40,856 bases of DNA, taken from positions 1 to 40,856 of the forward strand of contig NZ_JAOQJU010000032.1 in the NCBI RefSeq assembly GCF_025567385.1. Direction: 5' to 3'. The notes beneath the pieces were generated by a model that worked only from the letters and a program-made list of their open reading frames with translations, was not told where the DNA came from and made no database searches. Positions 34,226 through 40,856 of this stretch are shown here, in pieces (within the stretch, counting starts at the first letter, position 1; each line of letters begins with the position of its first letter). The position numbers and the translations under genes are program-made. Source of the stretch: Claveliimonas acetigenes (GTDB lineage Bacteria > Bacillota > Clostridia > Lachnospirales > Lachnospiraceae).

Positions 34226-36622
34226 TTAATTTTGAACATCATAAAGTCTATTATGTACATTAAACATAATAATTTCTTTTCCTATTTTATCAATCTTATA
34301 CTTGAAATAGCTTGCTATTTTATCCTCGTGCGTAGATAAAATAATCTGCGTCTTAGTAAACTCATTTTTTATAATTTCAACAAATGATGCTATATTTAAC
34401 TCATCCAATGATTGACAAGGATCATCTATCATAAAAACATCCAAATTAGTTGCTGCTATTTTTTTCAATGCCAGCATCAACGCTATATTAGCTACATTTT
34501 TCTGTCCCGTACTAAATTTATTACTTACATCCAGTTTTTTACTAATCTCTTTCTTATCAGTTGTCATCTTAAACTCTGTAAGTGCATTTTCTTTTGAACC
34601 TGTAAAACAAAATATGCCAAGACCATTTTGATGTGTTTGTATAAGTTTGCCACTATAAATATATAAAGGAATCTCCAAATATTTCATAATATCATTTAAA
34701 TATTTCTTTCTTGCCGTTTCCTGGCATTCTAATACTTTATTTAATTTTGCTTCCTTTTCATATAATTTCTTGATTTCAATCAAATTTTCTTCATATAATG
34801 CCTTATTAGACGAATATTCTAAAGCATTTTTTTTCTTTTTCAGCCATTGAAGTTGACTAATTTTTTGTTTCAAAGAATCTATCCGTCCATTTTCCCCAGA
34901 TAAAAGTGCGATCTTTTCTCTATTTTCAGCGTATGCCAATTCATCAATCTCGTATTCTGAGTAGTCTTTCCTATTGGCTGTTGCTTCCATTTTTTGAAGA
35001 ATTAATTCAATTGATTTCTTTAAATCTGACACCGCCTTTTCATATTCGTCTATGTTTTTATAGTGCTGTCTAAATTCTGTCTTATCTGTGAAAATTGTTA
35101 AAGTATCCTCCCCTACTAAATCACTTAATTCATTCAATATCTTCTCTAAGGTATTGATATGAGTTAAATGATCCCCCAGATTTTGTATATCATTATATGC
35201 AAAATCATTTTTAACTTCTTCTCCAATCCATTGCGTTATTTGCTCTGTTATTTTCATTATTTCCGTTTTCCAAGATTCAGCCTGTTCCTCTAGTACAGTA
35301 TCTAGAACTTTTTGTGTCTCTATAAAAATATTATCAGCCTGACGAACTGCCTGCCCAAAAGAAATATTTCCCCCCTCAAAGTTGCTACCGCATAAAGGAC
35401 AATGCTCATTAAAAATATCTCCGATGATTTCTTCTTTCCCCTTAAAAATATTTCTGAACGCCCCTATCTGTTGATACAAACGTTGTTTATCATCCAGATT
35501 GTTAAGATACTTTTGATGTTCTTGTCTAATTTGGTGGATTTTTGAACTAAAATCTTTACCCAAATATTTTTCATTCAAATCTAACGTCCATATCGAATCT
35601 TCTTCTGTCAATTTTTTCAGGTAATGCTTTTTAGCAAAGGAATTTGTGTATGCATTTCTTTTATCTAGTTCATAAAGAGTTAAAATATAAAATTTATAAA
35701 TTGATTCACTATTATGTAATTGCTCTATCAAATCAAGTTTTCTCTTATGCTCATATTTAGAGGAATGACTTACTATTTCCAATACTCGCCTTGCTTTTTC
35801 TTCATATTCGCGAAAAGGCTCTGACTCTTCATATCTTTCTCTGTCCCAGAAATAATCCAATTTAGGATATACTTGTGGACAAACTGGTTCCTCCCCCTGA
35901 ACCTCCTCAACTCCAACATTGACTTTCTGTATCAAACTTTTTATTTCATTTTGCAAAGATGATATATTTTGTTGAACTAAATCTCTCCTCTGTTTAACCT
36001 GTAAAAAATATTTATCAGTCTCCATATCTATAAGATTATTCAAAAAATTAACTCGTTCTTTATCAGATTTAAGAACTATATCACTCTCATGTTCCTGCTG
36101 AATATAGTTTCTATTAATCCAATCCAAGATATTCTTTTCTCCAATCCTATCCTCAATATCTTTTCTTGTTTTCTTTTCACATTTTCCCATCATAAAATCT
36201 TGAAAAGAAAATTTTCCTTCTGCAAAATATAACTGAAAATCAGCCGCTTCTTTTTCCGTCTTTTTGGCCGTACCGGGTACGCCTTCCTTTGTATATCTAA
36301 TAAATGTAAAGCACTCACCCACTTTATCTATAAATTCTATTGCAACAAAACAAGGCTTCGATAAATCGTTAATTATAATATGCTCCACACTCTTCTTTCT
36401 TCCATCTACATATTCTCCTGGATCTATAATTCCTGACAGCAAAAAATAAATCGCTTGGAAAATAGAAGTTTTTCCATAACCATTAGGACCCGATAGAATC
36501 ATAGACTGTATATTATTATCTCCATTACTAAAGTCAATAGTTACATAGGGCTTTTCCGTTTTTTCTTCATATACAAATGGTTTAAAATTGCATATATACA
36601 ACTTGTTAATATAGTATTCCAT
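34226..36622 (-). CDS. SMC/Rad50-like ATPase of a Lamassu / ABC-3C defence system (LmuB-like)
   Basis: Protein of 798 residues built as a split ABC ATPase with a long coiled coil. Walker A GPNGYGKTS is at 45-53, then coiled coil (about 200-400), a zinc-hook CPLC at 408-411 at the hinge, the returning coiled coil (about 430-650), signature FSTGQ at 703-707, Walker B DVFMIDDP at 728-735, D-loop SLD at 738-740 and STHE at 763-766. In Lamassu and related systems this ATPase senses phage or plasmid DNA ends or structures and releases the effector. Start ATG follows the middle component's TAG without a gap, so the three genes form one operon. The ABC-ATPase call is sure; the Lamassu call rests on the trio. 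Confidence 0.87.
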   Translation of the reverse strand: MEYYINKLYICNFKPFVYEEKTEKPYVTIDFSNGDNNIQSMILSGPNGYGKTSIFQAIYFLLSGIIDPGEYVDGRKKSVEHIIINDLSKPCFVAIEFIDKVGECFTFIRYTKEGVPGTAKKTEKEAADFQLYFAEGKFSFQDFMMGKCEKKTRKDIEDRIGEKNILDWINRNYIQQEHESDIVLKSDKERVNFLNNLIDMETDKYFLQVKQRRDLVQQNISSLQNEIKSLIQKVNVGVEEVQGEEPVCPQVYPKLDYFWDRERYEESEPFREYEEKARRVLEIVSHSSKYEHKRKLDLIEQLHNSESIYKFYILTLYELDKRNAYTNSFAKKHYLKKLTEEDSIWTLDLNEKYLGKDFSSKIHQIRQEHQKYLNNLDDKQRLYQQIGAFRNIFKGKEEIIGDIFNEHCPLCGSNFEGGNISFGQAVRQADNIFIETQKVLDTVLEEQAESWKTEIMKITEQITQWIGEEVKNDFAYNDIQNLGDHLTHINTLEKILNELSDLVGEDTLTIFTDKTEFRQHYKNIDEYEKAVSDLKKSIELILQKMEATANRKDYSEYEIDELAYAENREKIALLSGENGRIDSLKQKISQLQWLKKKKNALEYSSNKALYEENLIEIKKLYEKEAKLNKVLECQETARKKYLNDIMKYLEIPLYIYSGKLIQTHQNGLGIFCFTGSKENALTEFKMTTDKKEISKKLDVSNKFSTGQKNVANIALMLALKKIAATNLDVFMIDDPCQSLDELNIASFVEIIKNEFTKTQIILSTHEDKIASYFKYKIDKIGKEIIMFNVHNRLYDVQN

Positions 36623-37345
36623 CTATTTTTTCTCCTTGATTAACGCTGCCACTTTTTTGTCTATACTTTTCTGTTCTCTTTCGGACAATATAATATCAGA
36701 TTCTATATTTTCTAATTCCCCTGTTTCTAATTTCTCCGCTAGTCCCTTACTAATATCATTTAATTCTTTCTCAATGTAATCTAAAATTGTTTTATCGGTA
36801 GTTCTTAAATCAGTTAAATTTAAAAAAGGAAGTTTAACAAAAATTCTGCTCAGGCAATCATATCCTTTGTCTTCCGAGTTTTTAAACTTGCTAAAATTAC
36901 TATAACTTTCAATAATACTGTTTATATTGGAAGTAGAATAATCACTTTCACATAGTTTCTCTAATTCCTCTTTTTCTTCAGCTGTATACCACATTACATA
37001 TTTTCTACAAAAATATTTATTTTCTTCTATAAACAACACACGTTTTCTCTGATTCCACGACAACTCAGCCTCAATTGATGTAAGCAAAACTAATACCCAA
37101 TTTGATTTATAATTCTTACTTATTTCTACATTTTTTTCTGATTCTAAACAAATTTCTAAAATTTCATCTAAAATGTTTTTACTTAGGTTTCCTTCTACTA
37201 CAAAATACATTTCATCAAATTTGTTTATATAAATTTTCTTTAATGCTACTTTCCCACTCACATCTTCGATCTGATTCTCAAGTTCCGATTGTTTCATAAG
37301 CGTAAAACCATTATTGCGAAAAATTTGATCTATTATATTTATCAT
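36623..37345 (-). CDS. Middle component of the Lamassu / ABC-3C system (LmuC-like)
   Basis: Protein of 240 residues without transmembrane or catalytic motifs, placed between nuclease and ATPase genes. FIEENKYFCRKYVMW near 104-118 resembles the CRK segment of ABC-3C middle components; the C-terminal 60 residues are charged and helical. In characterised Lamassu systems the small C subunit bridges the SMC pair and the effector. ATGA overlap with the upstream gene and GAGGAAG site. Sequence similarity to any named family is weak by eye, so the assignment depends mainly on position and size. Confidence 0.7.
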   Translation of the reverse strand: MINIIDQIFRNNGFTLMKQSELENQIEDVSGKVALKKIYINKFDEMYFVVEGNLSKNILDEILEICLESEKNVEISKNYKSNWVLVLLTSIEAELSWNQRKRVLFIEENKYFCRKYVMWYTAEEKEELEKLCESDYSTSNINSIIESYSNFSKFKNSEDKGYDCLSRIFVKLPFLNLTDLRTTDKTILDYIEKELNDISKGLAEKLETGELENIESDIILSEREQKSIDKKVAALIKEKK

Positions 37346-38811
37346 ATTTCTACTTCCTCATAATCTATAAATACTGTCTTTCTTATTTCATTAAATGTAG
37401 GCAATCTCTTTTCTTCCTCATCTATCCCCACTTTTAAAATACTAAGATCTTTCTCTGATAAGCAATAGTTATATTTCTGTGTCAGGATACCTTTATAATC
37501 TCTATATATCTTTGAATGCTCCCAATAATTGTTCAATATACCCTTTAAATTATTCTCATCACGTCGATTAGTCCCTCCTGTTAGAGCTGATAAAGCATAC
37601 TGATGACTCAATGCCAAAATATCATTACTTTCTAAATTGATTTGATGCTTAAAATATTCCATTATATCTATTATCAAATCATGTTTAATATCAGATATTT
37701 TATTTTTAAGAGATTCATCTGCTTTTCCCGGCGAAAATAATGCATACTCTAAATTGATATTATCAATAATCTTTCGCATATCCCACTTTTTAATCGTAGC
37801 TAATATACAATACGAACATTTTTTTCCTTTGTCATTACATTTTGAACAAATTGTGTCATCGATATCCTCAAGCAACTTTTCTCTTTCTCTATATAATGTA
37901 GCCATCCAAAAAGATATCGCATTTTCCTCATCTAAGAAAACTTTACTAATGTCTGCAAATTTGTATTCAAAATTTTCTTGTTTTTTTTTGCTCTCCAAAC
38001 TCATCATTTTCTGATATATATCTGCATACAGGTTATTTAATATATCTTGTTCCGTAAGTAAGGTATTTCTTTCTGTAACATACGAAAATAATGAATTTAT
38101 TTCTATTTTACATCTGTCATCCAACCCTTGATTTGTGATTTTCTGAAATTCAAAACAATTTTTAAATTTTTCAAAATCCGTGTCCTTATAAGTCAACTTA
38201 TCCTTTAATGGTTGTAAATAATTTTTACATATACTTTCACGTTCGACCTTTGTCGTATATTTTTGATCATCCTTTTCCAACCGCTTTCTTAAATATGCTC
38301 GGACTTCCTTACATGATGAATACTTATTATTTAAATTCAAATTCTTTTTCCAATAATCCTCTTCTCTATAATGACTTTCTAGTAAAGCAATTTGTTTCAA
38401 CCATTTTTCTTTTATATGTACTTTGTAGCATTGATCGAACTCATCTCTGGTCAATGACAAATCCCCTAATTTCGTCTCGTCATATGCTAGTACCCACTTT
38501 GCTTCTTTATCAAAAAGCTTAAATTGGATAATAAAATTATTTAAAACCTCTTTACGGTTCTCATCAGTCAATGTCTTTTTAACCTGATAGATTTCTTTTA
38601 TTTCATTATTTTCAAATAAAATAAAATCCTCTATCCATTCTATTTTCATTTTCAATGTATCTGCTTCAACACTGTGGCCAGCATATTGGAATTTCTTGAC
38701 CAATTCTTCCAGAAAACGTAGTAATGCCACCATGCCCTGATAATGATATCCTTGCCAACTTGATATAGCATTTCTCCGTTCATTGTATAGTGCTTCAAAT
38801 CCATTATCCAT
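37342..38811 (-). CDS. Cap4-like nuclease effector of the Lamassu / ABC-3C system (LmuA-like)
   Basis: Protein of 489 residues. Its N-terminus has the Cap4/DUF4297-type PD-(D/E)xK nuclease pattern: SWQGYHYQG at 18-26, then IEDF with Glu61/Asp62, and YQVKK with Gln76 and Lys78. It would cut double-stranded DNA when released by the ATPase. The rest (about 110-489) should bind the other subunits. It contains an unusual CSKC-x6-CSYC cluster (Cys322, Cys325, Cys332, Cys335) that could hold zinc. First gene of the operon; a TAA lies two codons before the ATG, so the start is fixed, though the ribosome site (GGGG, 14 bases away) is poor. Codon and base use are AT-rich, unlike the flanking genes. Confidence 0.8.
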   Translation of the reverse strand: MDNGFEALYNERRNAISSWQGYHYQGMVALLRFLEELVKKFQYAGHSVEADTLKMKIEWIEDFILFENNEIKEIYQVKKTLTDENRKEVLNNFIIQFKLFDKEAKWVLAYDETKLGDLSLTRDEFDQCYKVHIKEKWLKQIALLESHYREEDYWKKNLNLNNKYSSCKEVRAYLRKRLEKDDQKYTTKVERESICKNYLQPLKDKLTYKDTDFEKFKNCFEFQKITNQGLDDRCKIEINSLFSYVTERNTLLTEQDILNNLYADIYQKMMSLESKKKQENFEYKFADISKVFLDEENAISFWMATLYREREKLLEDIDDTICSKCNDKGKKCSYCILATIKKWDMRKIIDNINLEYALFSPGKADESLKNKISDIKHDLIIDIMEYFKHQINLESNDILALSHQYALSALTGGTNRRDENNLKGILNNYWEHSKIYRDYKGILTQKYNYCLSEKDLSILKVGIDEEEKRLPTFNEIRKTVFIDYEEVEI

Positions 38812-38876
38812 TTGTTACTATATTTCCCCTTTGTAATTTCAAAATATAACATTATCATCGTCTCAAATTTACTTTA

Positions 38877-38905
38877 ATTATATCCCACAACTACAAAATT
38901 TTCCA
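38877..38905 (-). promoter_or_regulatory. Promoter of the defence operon
   Basis: TGGAAA (38905-38900), 17-base spacer, TATAAT (38882-38877) on the minus strand. Transcription would start near 38870, about 60 bases before the effector ATG. The -10 box is perfect and the -35 weak. Confidence 0.6.
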
Positions 38906-38980
38906 TTACTATTACTGGAAAAATAGCTATTCACACAAACCACTAAGATTTCTCTGGTGTGATCGTGCATTCTACCCAAC

Positions 38981-39020
38981 AAAAAAACTGGCATATGGAG
39001 TTCCTTTTCTCCTTGCCAGT
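38981..39020 (-). terminator. Inward-facing terminator at the operon-proximal island end
   Basis: On the minus strand ACTGGCA pairs with TGCCAGT, with a smaller GGAG/CTCC stem inside, followed by seven T. It stands between the broken flavodoxin gene and the defence promoter and would stop transcripts arriving from the alcohol dehydrogenase promoter. Confidence 0.8.
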
Positions 39021-39066
39021 CATTATATATTTCCCACTTACTGCATACACATTTTTTCCTATGCTT

Positions 39067-39078
39067 TGTGTATTGTGT
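39067..39078 (-). repeat. Subterminal inverted repeat, right copy
   Basis: TGTGTATTGTGT, the exact complement of the copy at 30984-30995, lies 65 bases inside the right end with GGCTA on its outer side. Confidence 0.65.
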
Positions 39079-39143
39079 GGCTATATTCAGTTGTATTTTA
39101 ACGTGGTAGACGCTATACACAGCTAAAAGCTTGCTCCATTTTA

Positions 39144-39586
39144 GGATAACCTAAGAAAATCACATCGTAACTGCCTGGGTTTTCAATCTGTGCCGCAAGC
39201 TTTGGTCTGGCATTATCAGCCTTCTCATTGTAGGCAAATTCCAGAAGACGTTCGTGGGTTGTAGGGTAATCCTGCTCTGTTTCAATAGGGAACAGATCGC
39301 CGCCCGTCTCACGCTGAATAATCTGGGCAATATACTCGTTATTCCCCAAGACCTCACCGTTCACTGCTACGCGGCTCGCACCGGCCACGGTATCCACGCC
39401 ATCCGTTTCCATAACGGAGAAATATGTGATCAAAACATTTTCACCATTCGCATCTATCTCCACAGTTTCTGGTTCCGTTGTTTCCGGTTCTTCTGCGGAA
39501 GGGTTGCTGCTGCCACAGGCCGACAATACAAAACTGAGAGTCAATGCCAACACAACTAATAAAAGATTTTTTCTTATTTTCATCAT
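39144..39586 (-). pseudogene. Flavodoxin lipoprotein, N-terminal part (split by the island)
   Basis: Encodes a lipoprotein signal (LSFVLSACGSS), a Glu/Thr-rich linker and the first flavodoxin strands (VLITYFSVMETDG, the FMN-phosphate loop region, and YDVIFLGYP). The natural frame ends at the island border; ten foreign residues follow until a TAG at 39113. Tandem ATGs at 39586 and 39583 follow AAGGAG, which overlaps the alcohol dehydrogenase stop, so the two were co-transcribed. The product lacks the second half of the fold and should be non-functional. The C-terminal half is at 30683-30937. Confidence 0.92.
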
Positions 39587-39594
39587 ATTACTCC

Positions 39595-40740
39595 TTACAT
39601 ACATTCCATCAGAATCTGATAGATTTCTTCCCGGTCAAGCTCGCGTGGATTACATTTGATAATGTTGCAGGTATCCGCTACCTGCCGCAGTACCTCCGGT
39701 GTAATCTCTACTGTGGACTTCAACTGGCTCATTTTCGTGGGTAGTCCGCATTCTCTGATGAAATCCTCCAGGGCATCCACACCAGCCTCTGCGCTGTCCA
39801 CTCTAAATACCTCTTTTGCAAACCGGGTAAATTTCTCCGGTGCATCTTTCACAATGTGACGGTAATAGACAGGATGGATCACCGCAAGTCCCTGCCCATG
39901 ATTGCAGTCTGTATAGGCTCCAAGCTGGTGCTCAATCTGATGTGCCTGAAAATCCGTCAGGCGGCCGCATTTCAAAATCCCGTTTTCTGCCATAGCCGAA
40001 TCCCACATCAGATTGCTTCGGGCCTGCTTATCGTTGATGTTTTTCAGCAAGTGGCGCATATTTACAACCGTATTGCGCATGATTGCCAATGCCACATCAT
40101 CTGACACATTATCCTCATCGGAAGTGCCGAAATAAGTTTCCATCGCATGGCTCAGGGTATCGAAAGCCCCGGAAAGCACTTGCATGGGCGGCACCGACAT
40201 TGTATATGCCGGATCAAGAACAGCAAAGGAAGCTGCGGTTCCAAAAACCGGTCCTTTCCATTTTTTCTCCTCATAAGTAATGACCGCACCTGCGTTCATT
40301 TCCGCGCCGGTACCGGAAGCCGTTACGACCGCACCCATGGGAATCCCGGCTGTTGGGAATTTTCCTTTCCCGTACTCCATGTTCCAAATATCTTCATCCA
40401 GCACAGCCTGCGCAGAAATTACCTTACAGCAGTCAATCACGCTGCCGCCGCCTACTGCCAGAATAAAGTCCACGCCACGCTCACGGGCCAGCGCCGCTCC
40501 TTCCTGCACTTTGGTATAGGTAGGATTCGACATAATCCCTGAAAAATCCACTACTTTTTTGCCCGCCTGTGTAAGCAGAGCTTTCATTTCATCATAAACA
40601 CCGTTCTTTTTTACGGAGCCGCCGCCATAAGCCAGCATCACCGTTTCACCAACCTCACCAAGCTCCGCGCCGAAAGCCTGCATGGCGCTCCCTTCTCCAA
40701 AATAAACTCCTGTGGGATAAGAAAATGTAAATTTGTTCAT
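39595..40740 (-). CDS. Iron-containing alcohol dehydrogenase (YqhD/butanol dehydrogenase type)
   Basis: NAD(P)H-dependent aldehyde reductase/alcohol dehydrogenase of 381 residues. The nucleotide motif GGGSVID is at 97-103, and the metal ligands fall at YqhD-like positions Asp194, His198 (FDTLSHAMETY), His267 (QAHQIEHQLGAY) and His281 (CNHGQG). Normal length, intact, with a GGAGG site nine bases before ATG. First gene of the redox cluster (flavodoxin, DUF4405 remnant, ApbE). An IS end sits only about 25 bases upstream of the start, so its native promoter has been displaced. Confidence 0.93.
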   Translation of the reverse strand: MNKFTFSYPTGVYFGEGSAMQAFGAELGEVGETVMLAYGGGSVKKNGVYDEMKALLTQAGKKVVDFSGIMSNPTYTKVQEGAALARERGVDFILAVGGGSVIDCCKVISAQAVLDEDIWNMEYGKGKFPTAGIPMGAVVTASGTGAEMNAGAVITYEEKKWKGPVFGTAASFAVLDPAYTMSVPPMQVLSGAFDTLSHAMETYFGTSDEDNVSDDVALAIMRNTVVNMRHLLKNINDKQARSNLMWDSAMAENGILKCGRLTDFQAHQIEHQLGAYTDCNHGQGLAVIHPVYYRHIVKDAPEKFTRFAKEVFRVDSAEAGVDALEDFIRECGLPTKMSQLKSTVEITPEVLRQVADTCNIIKCNPRELDREEIYQILMECM

Positions 40741-40764
40741 CGTAAATACCTCCTATGCTTTTAA

Positions 40765-40856
40765 GGTAGTGTCAAAAACTACCTGTTTTTTTGTACTAAA
40801 ATCTAATAAAAACCTTGATTTTTAGGGAAATCTGCAATAAAAAGAGCATTGACCTC
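40765..40856 (+). mobile_element. End of an insertion sequence (partial) upstream of the alcohol dehydrogenase
   Basis: GGTAGTGTCAA (40765-40775) repeats the terminus seen at 90-80 in the opposite orientation, and is followed by ACTACC, which pairs with its own GGTAGT. AACCTTGA and ATCTGCA further in also echo the left edge. No transposase is visible before the window ends. Confidence 0.5.

Larger units (their letters stand above)
30938..39143 (-). mobile_element. Tn554-like defence island inserted in a flavodoxin gene (8.2 kb)
   Basis: The sequence GGATA (TATCC on the coding strand) occurs at 30933-30937 and at 39144-39148. Deleting everything between, with one copy kept, restores the flavodoxin frame FLGYP-NWNADLP. 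The island carries five genes on one strand: nuclease effector, middle component, SMC-like ATPase, AlbA_2 protein, and a recombinase-TnpC fusion next to the far end. It is visibly more AT-rich than the flanks. Whether GGATA is a target duplication or a recombination core shared with the donor cannot be told. Tn554 kinship rests on the TnpC-like tail. Confidence 0.88.
38812..39143. other. Non-coding end of the island
   Basis: About 330 bases without a convincing gene. From the effector outward it holds the operon promoter, the inward-facing terminator, the direct ATACACATTTTTT copy at 39045, the inverted ACACAATACACA copy at 39067 and the junction at 39143/39144. An 80-codon frame exists but overlaps all of these and resembles nothing known to me. 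Confidence 0.6.

Noticed and set aside
34226..36622. Asp-Asp in Walker B of the SMC-like protein as a sign of an inactive ATPase
   Set aside because: MIDDP followed by SLD is common in RecF/ABC-3C-type ATPases as far as I know, so it is not evidence of inactivation.
38878..39120. 80-codon minus-strand frame with several Cys and His at the island end
   Set aside because: It overlaps the terminator, subterminal repeats and the operon's promoter, and has no recognisable domain or good ribosome site.

Overview
The window looks like a contig from a gut-type Clostridia genome, most likely Lachnospiraceae. Supporting features are the glgC/glgD pair, DUF4364, the rho - rpmE - DUF1385 - prmC - prfA order, a cell-wall GH51 arabinofuranosidase with FIVAR and SLH modules, strong GGAGG ribosome sites and moderate to low GC. 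Both ends carry an 11-base sequence (GGTAGTGTCAA) pointing outward. The window therefore probably stops inside two copies of one insertion sequence.

Layout. (1) 1-4434: an IS end, then a large secreted arabinofuranosidase whose last SLH repeat is cut off by that IS. (2) 4617-17844: a long minus-strand run starting at a GTG-started ABC exporter with a clear promoter. It continues through a 5'-nucleotidase, a DUF2156 protein, two PLP aminotransferases (one hisC), a small membrane protein, aroD, a sugar isomerase, a xylulokinase-type kinase, a cysteine-synthase-like enzyme and a LysR regulator, and ends at a terminator. (3) 17845-22923: an Rpn-type nuclease gene and the prfA/prmC/DUF1385/rpmE housekeeping block, separated by unusually structured intergenic palindromes. 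(4) 22924-29442: rho diverges from malic enzyme - radical SAM - DUF4364, followed by glgC-glgD for glycogen synthesis. (5) 29517-40740: a minus-strand redox cluster (iron alcohol dehydrogenase - flavodoxin lipoprotein - DUF4405 remnant - ApbE) interrupted by an island.

The most interesting part is the island at about 30938-39143 (8.2 kb). It splits the flavodoxin gene exactly at a TATCC sequence that is present at both junctions. The two gene halves join in frame (FLGYP + NWNADLP) if the island is removed. The island carries, all on the minus strand, a three-gene operon that looks like a Lamassu / ABC-three-component anti-phage system: a PD-(D/E)xK Cap4-like nuclease effector, a small middle component and an SMC/Rad50-like zinc-hook ATPase. 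These are followed by an AlbA_2/Schlafen-type ATPase-regulator and by a tyrosine-recombinase-like protein fused in frame to a Tn554 TnpC-like (DUF6262) tail. By my alignment the recombinase has lost its catalytic residues, so the island may need active partners in trans. Its operon-proximal end has a terminator facing inward transcription, then a dedicated promoter.

Functional reading: the chromosomal backbone is carbohydrate use, amino-acid metabolism, translation/transcription factors and glycogen storage. The island is a defence cargo that has inactivated a flavin-redox gene. Assignments rest on motifs read by eye, with no database search behind them.
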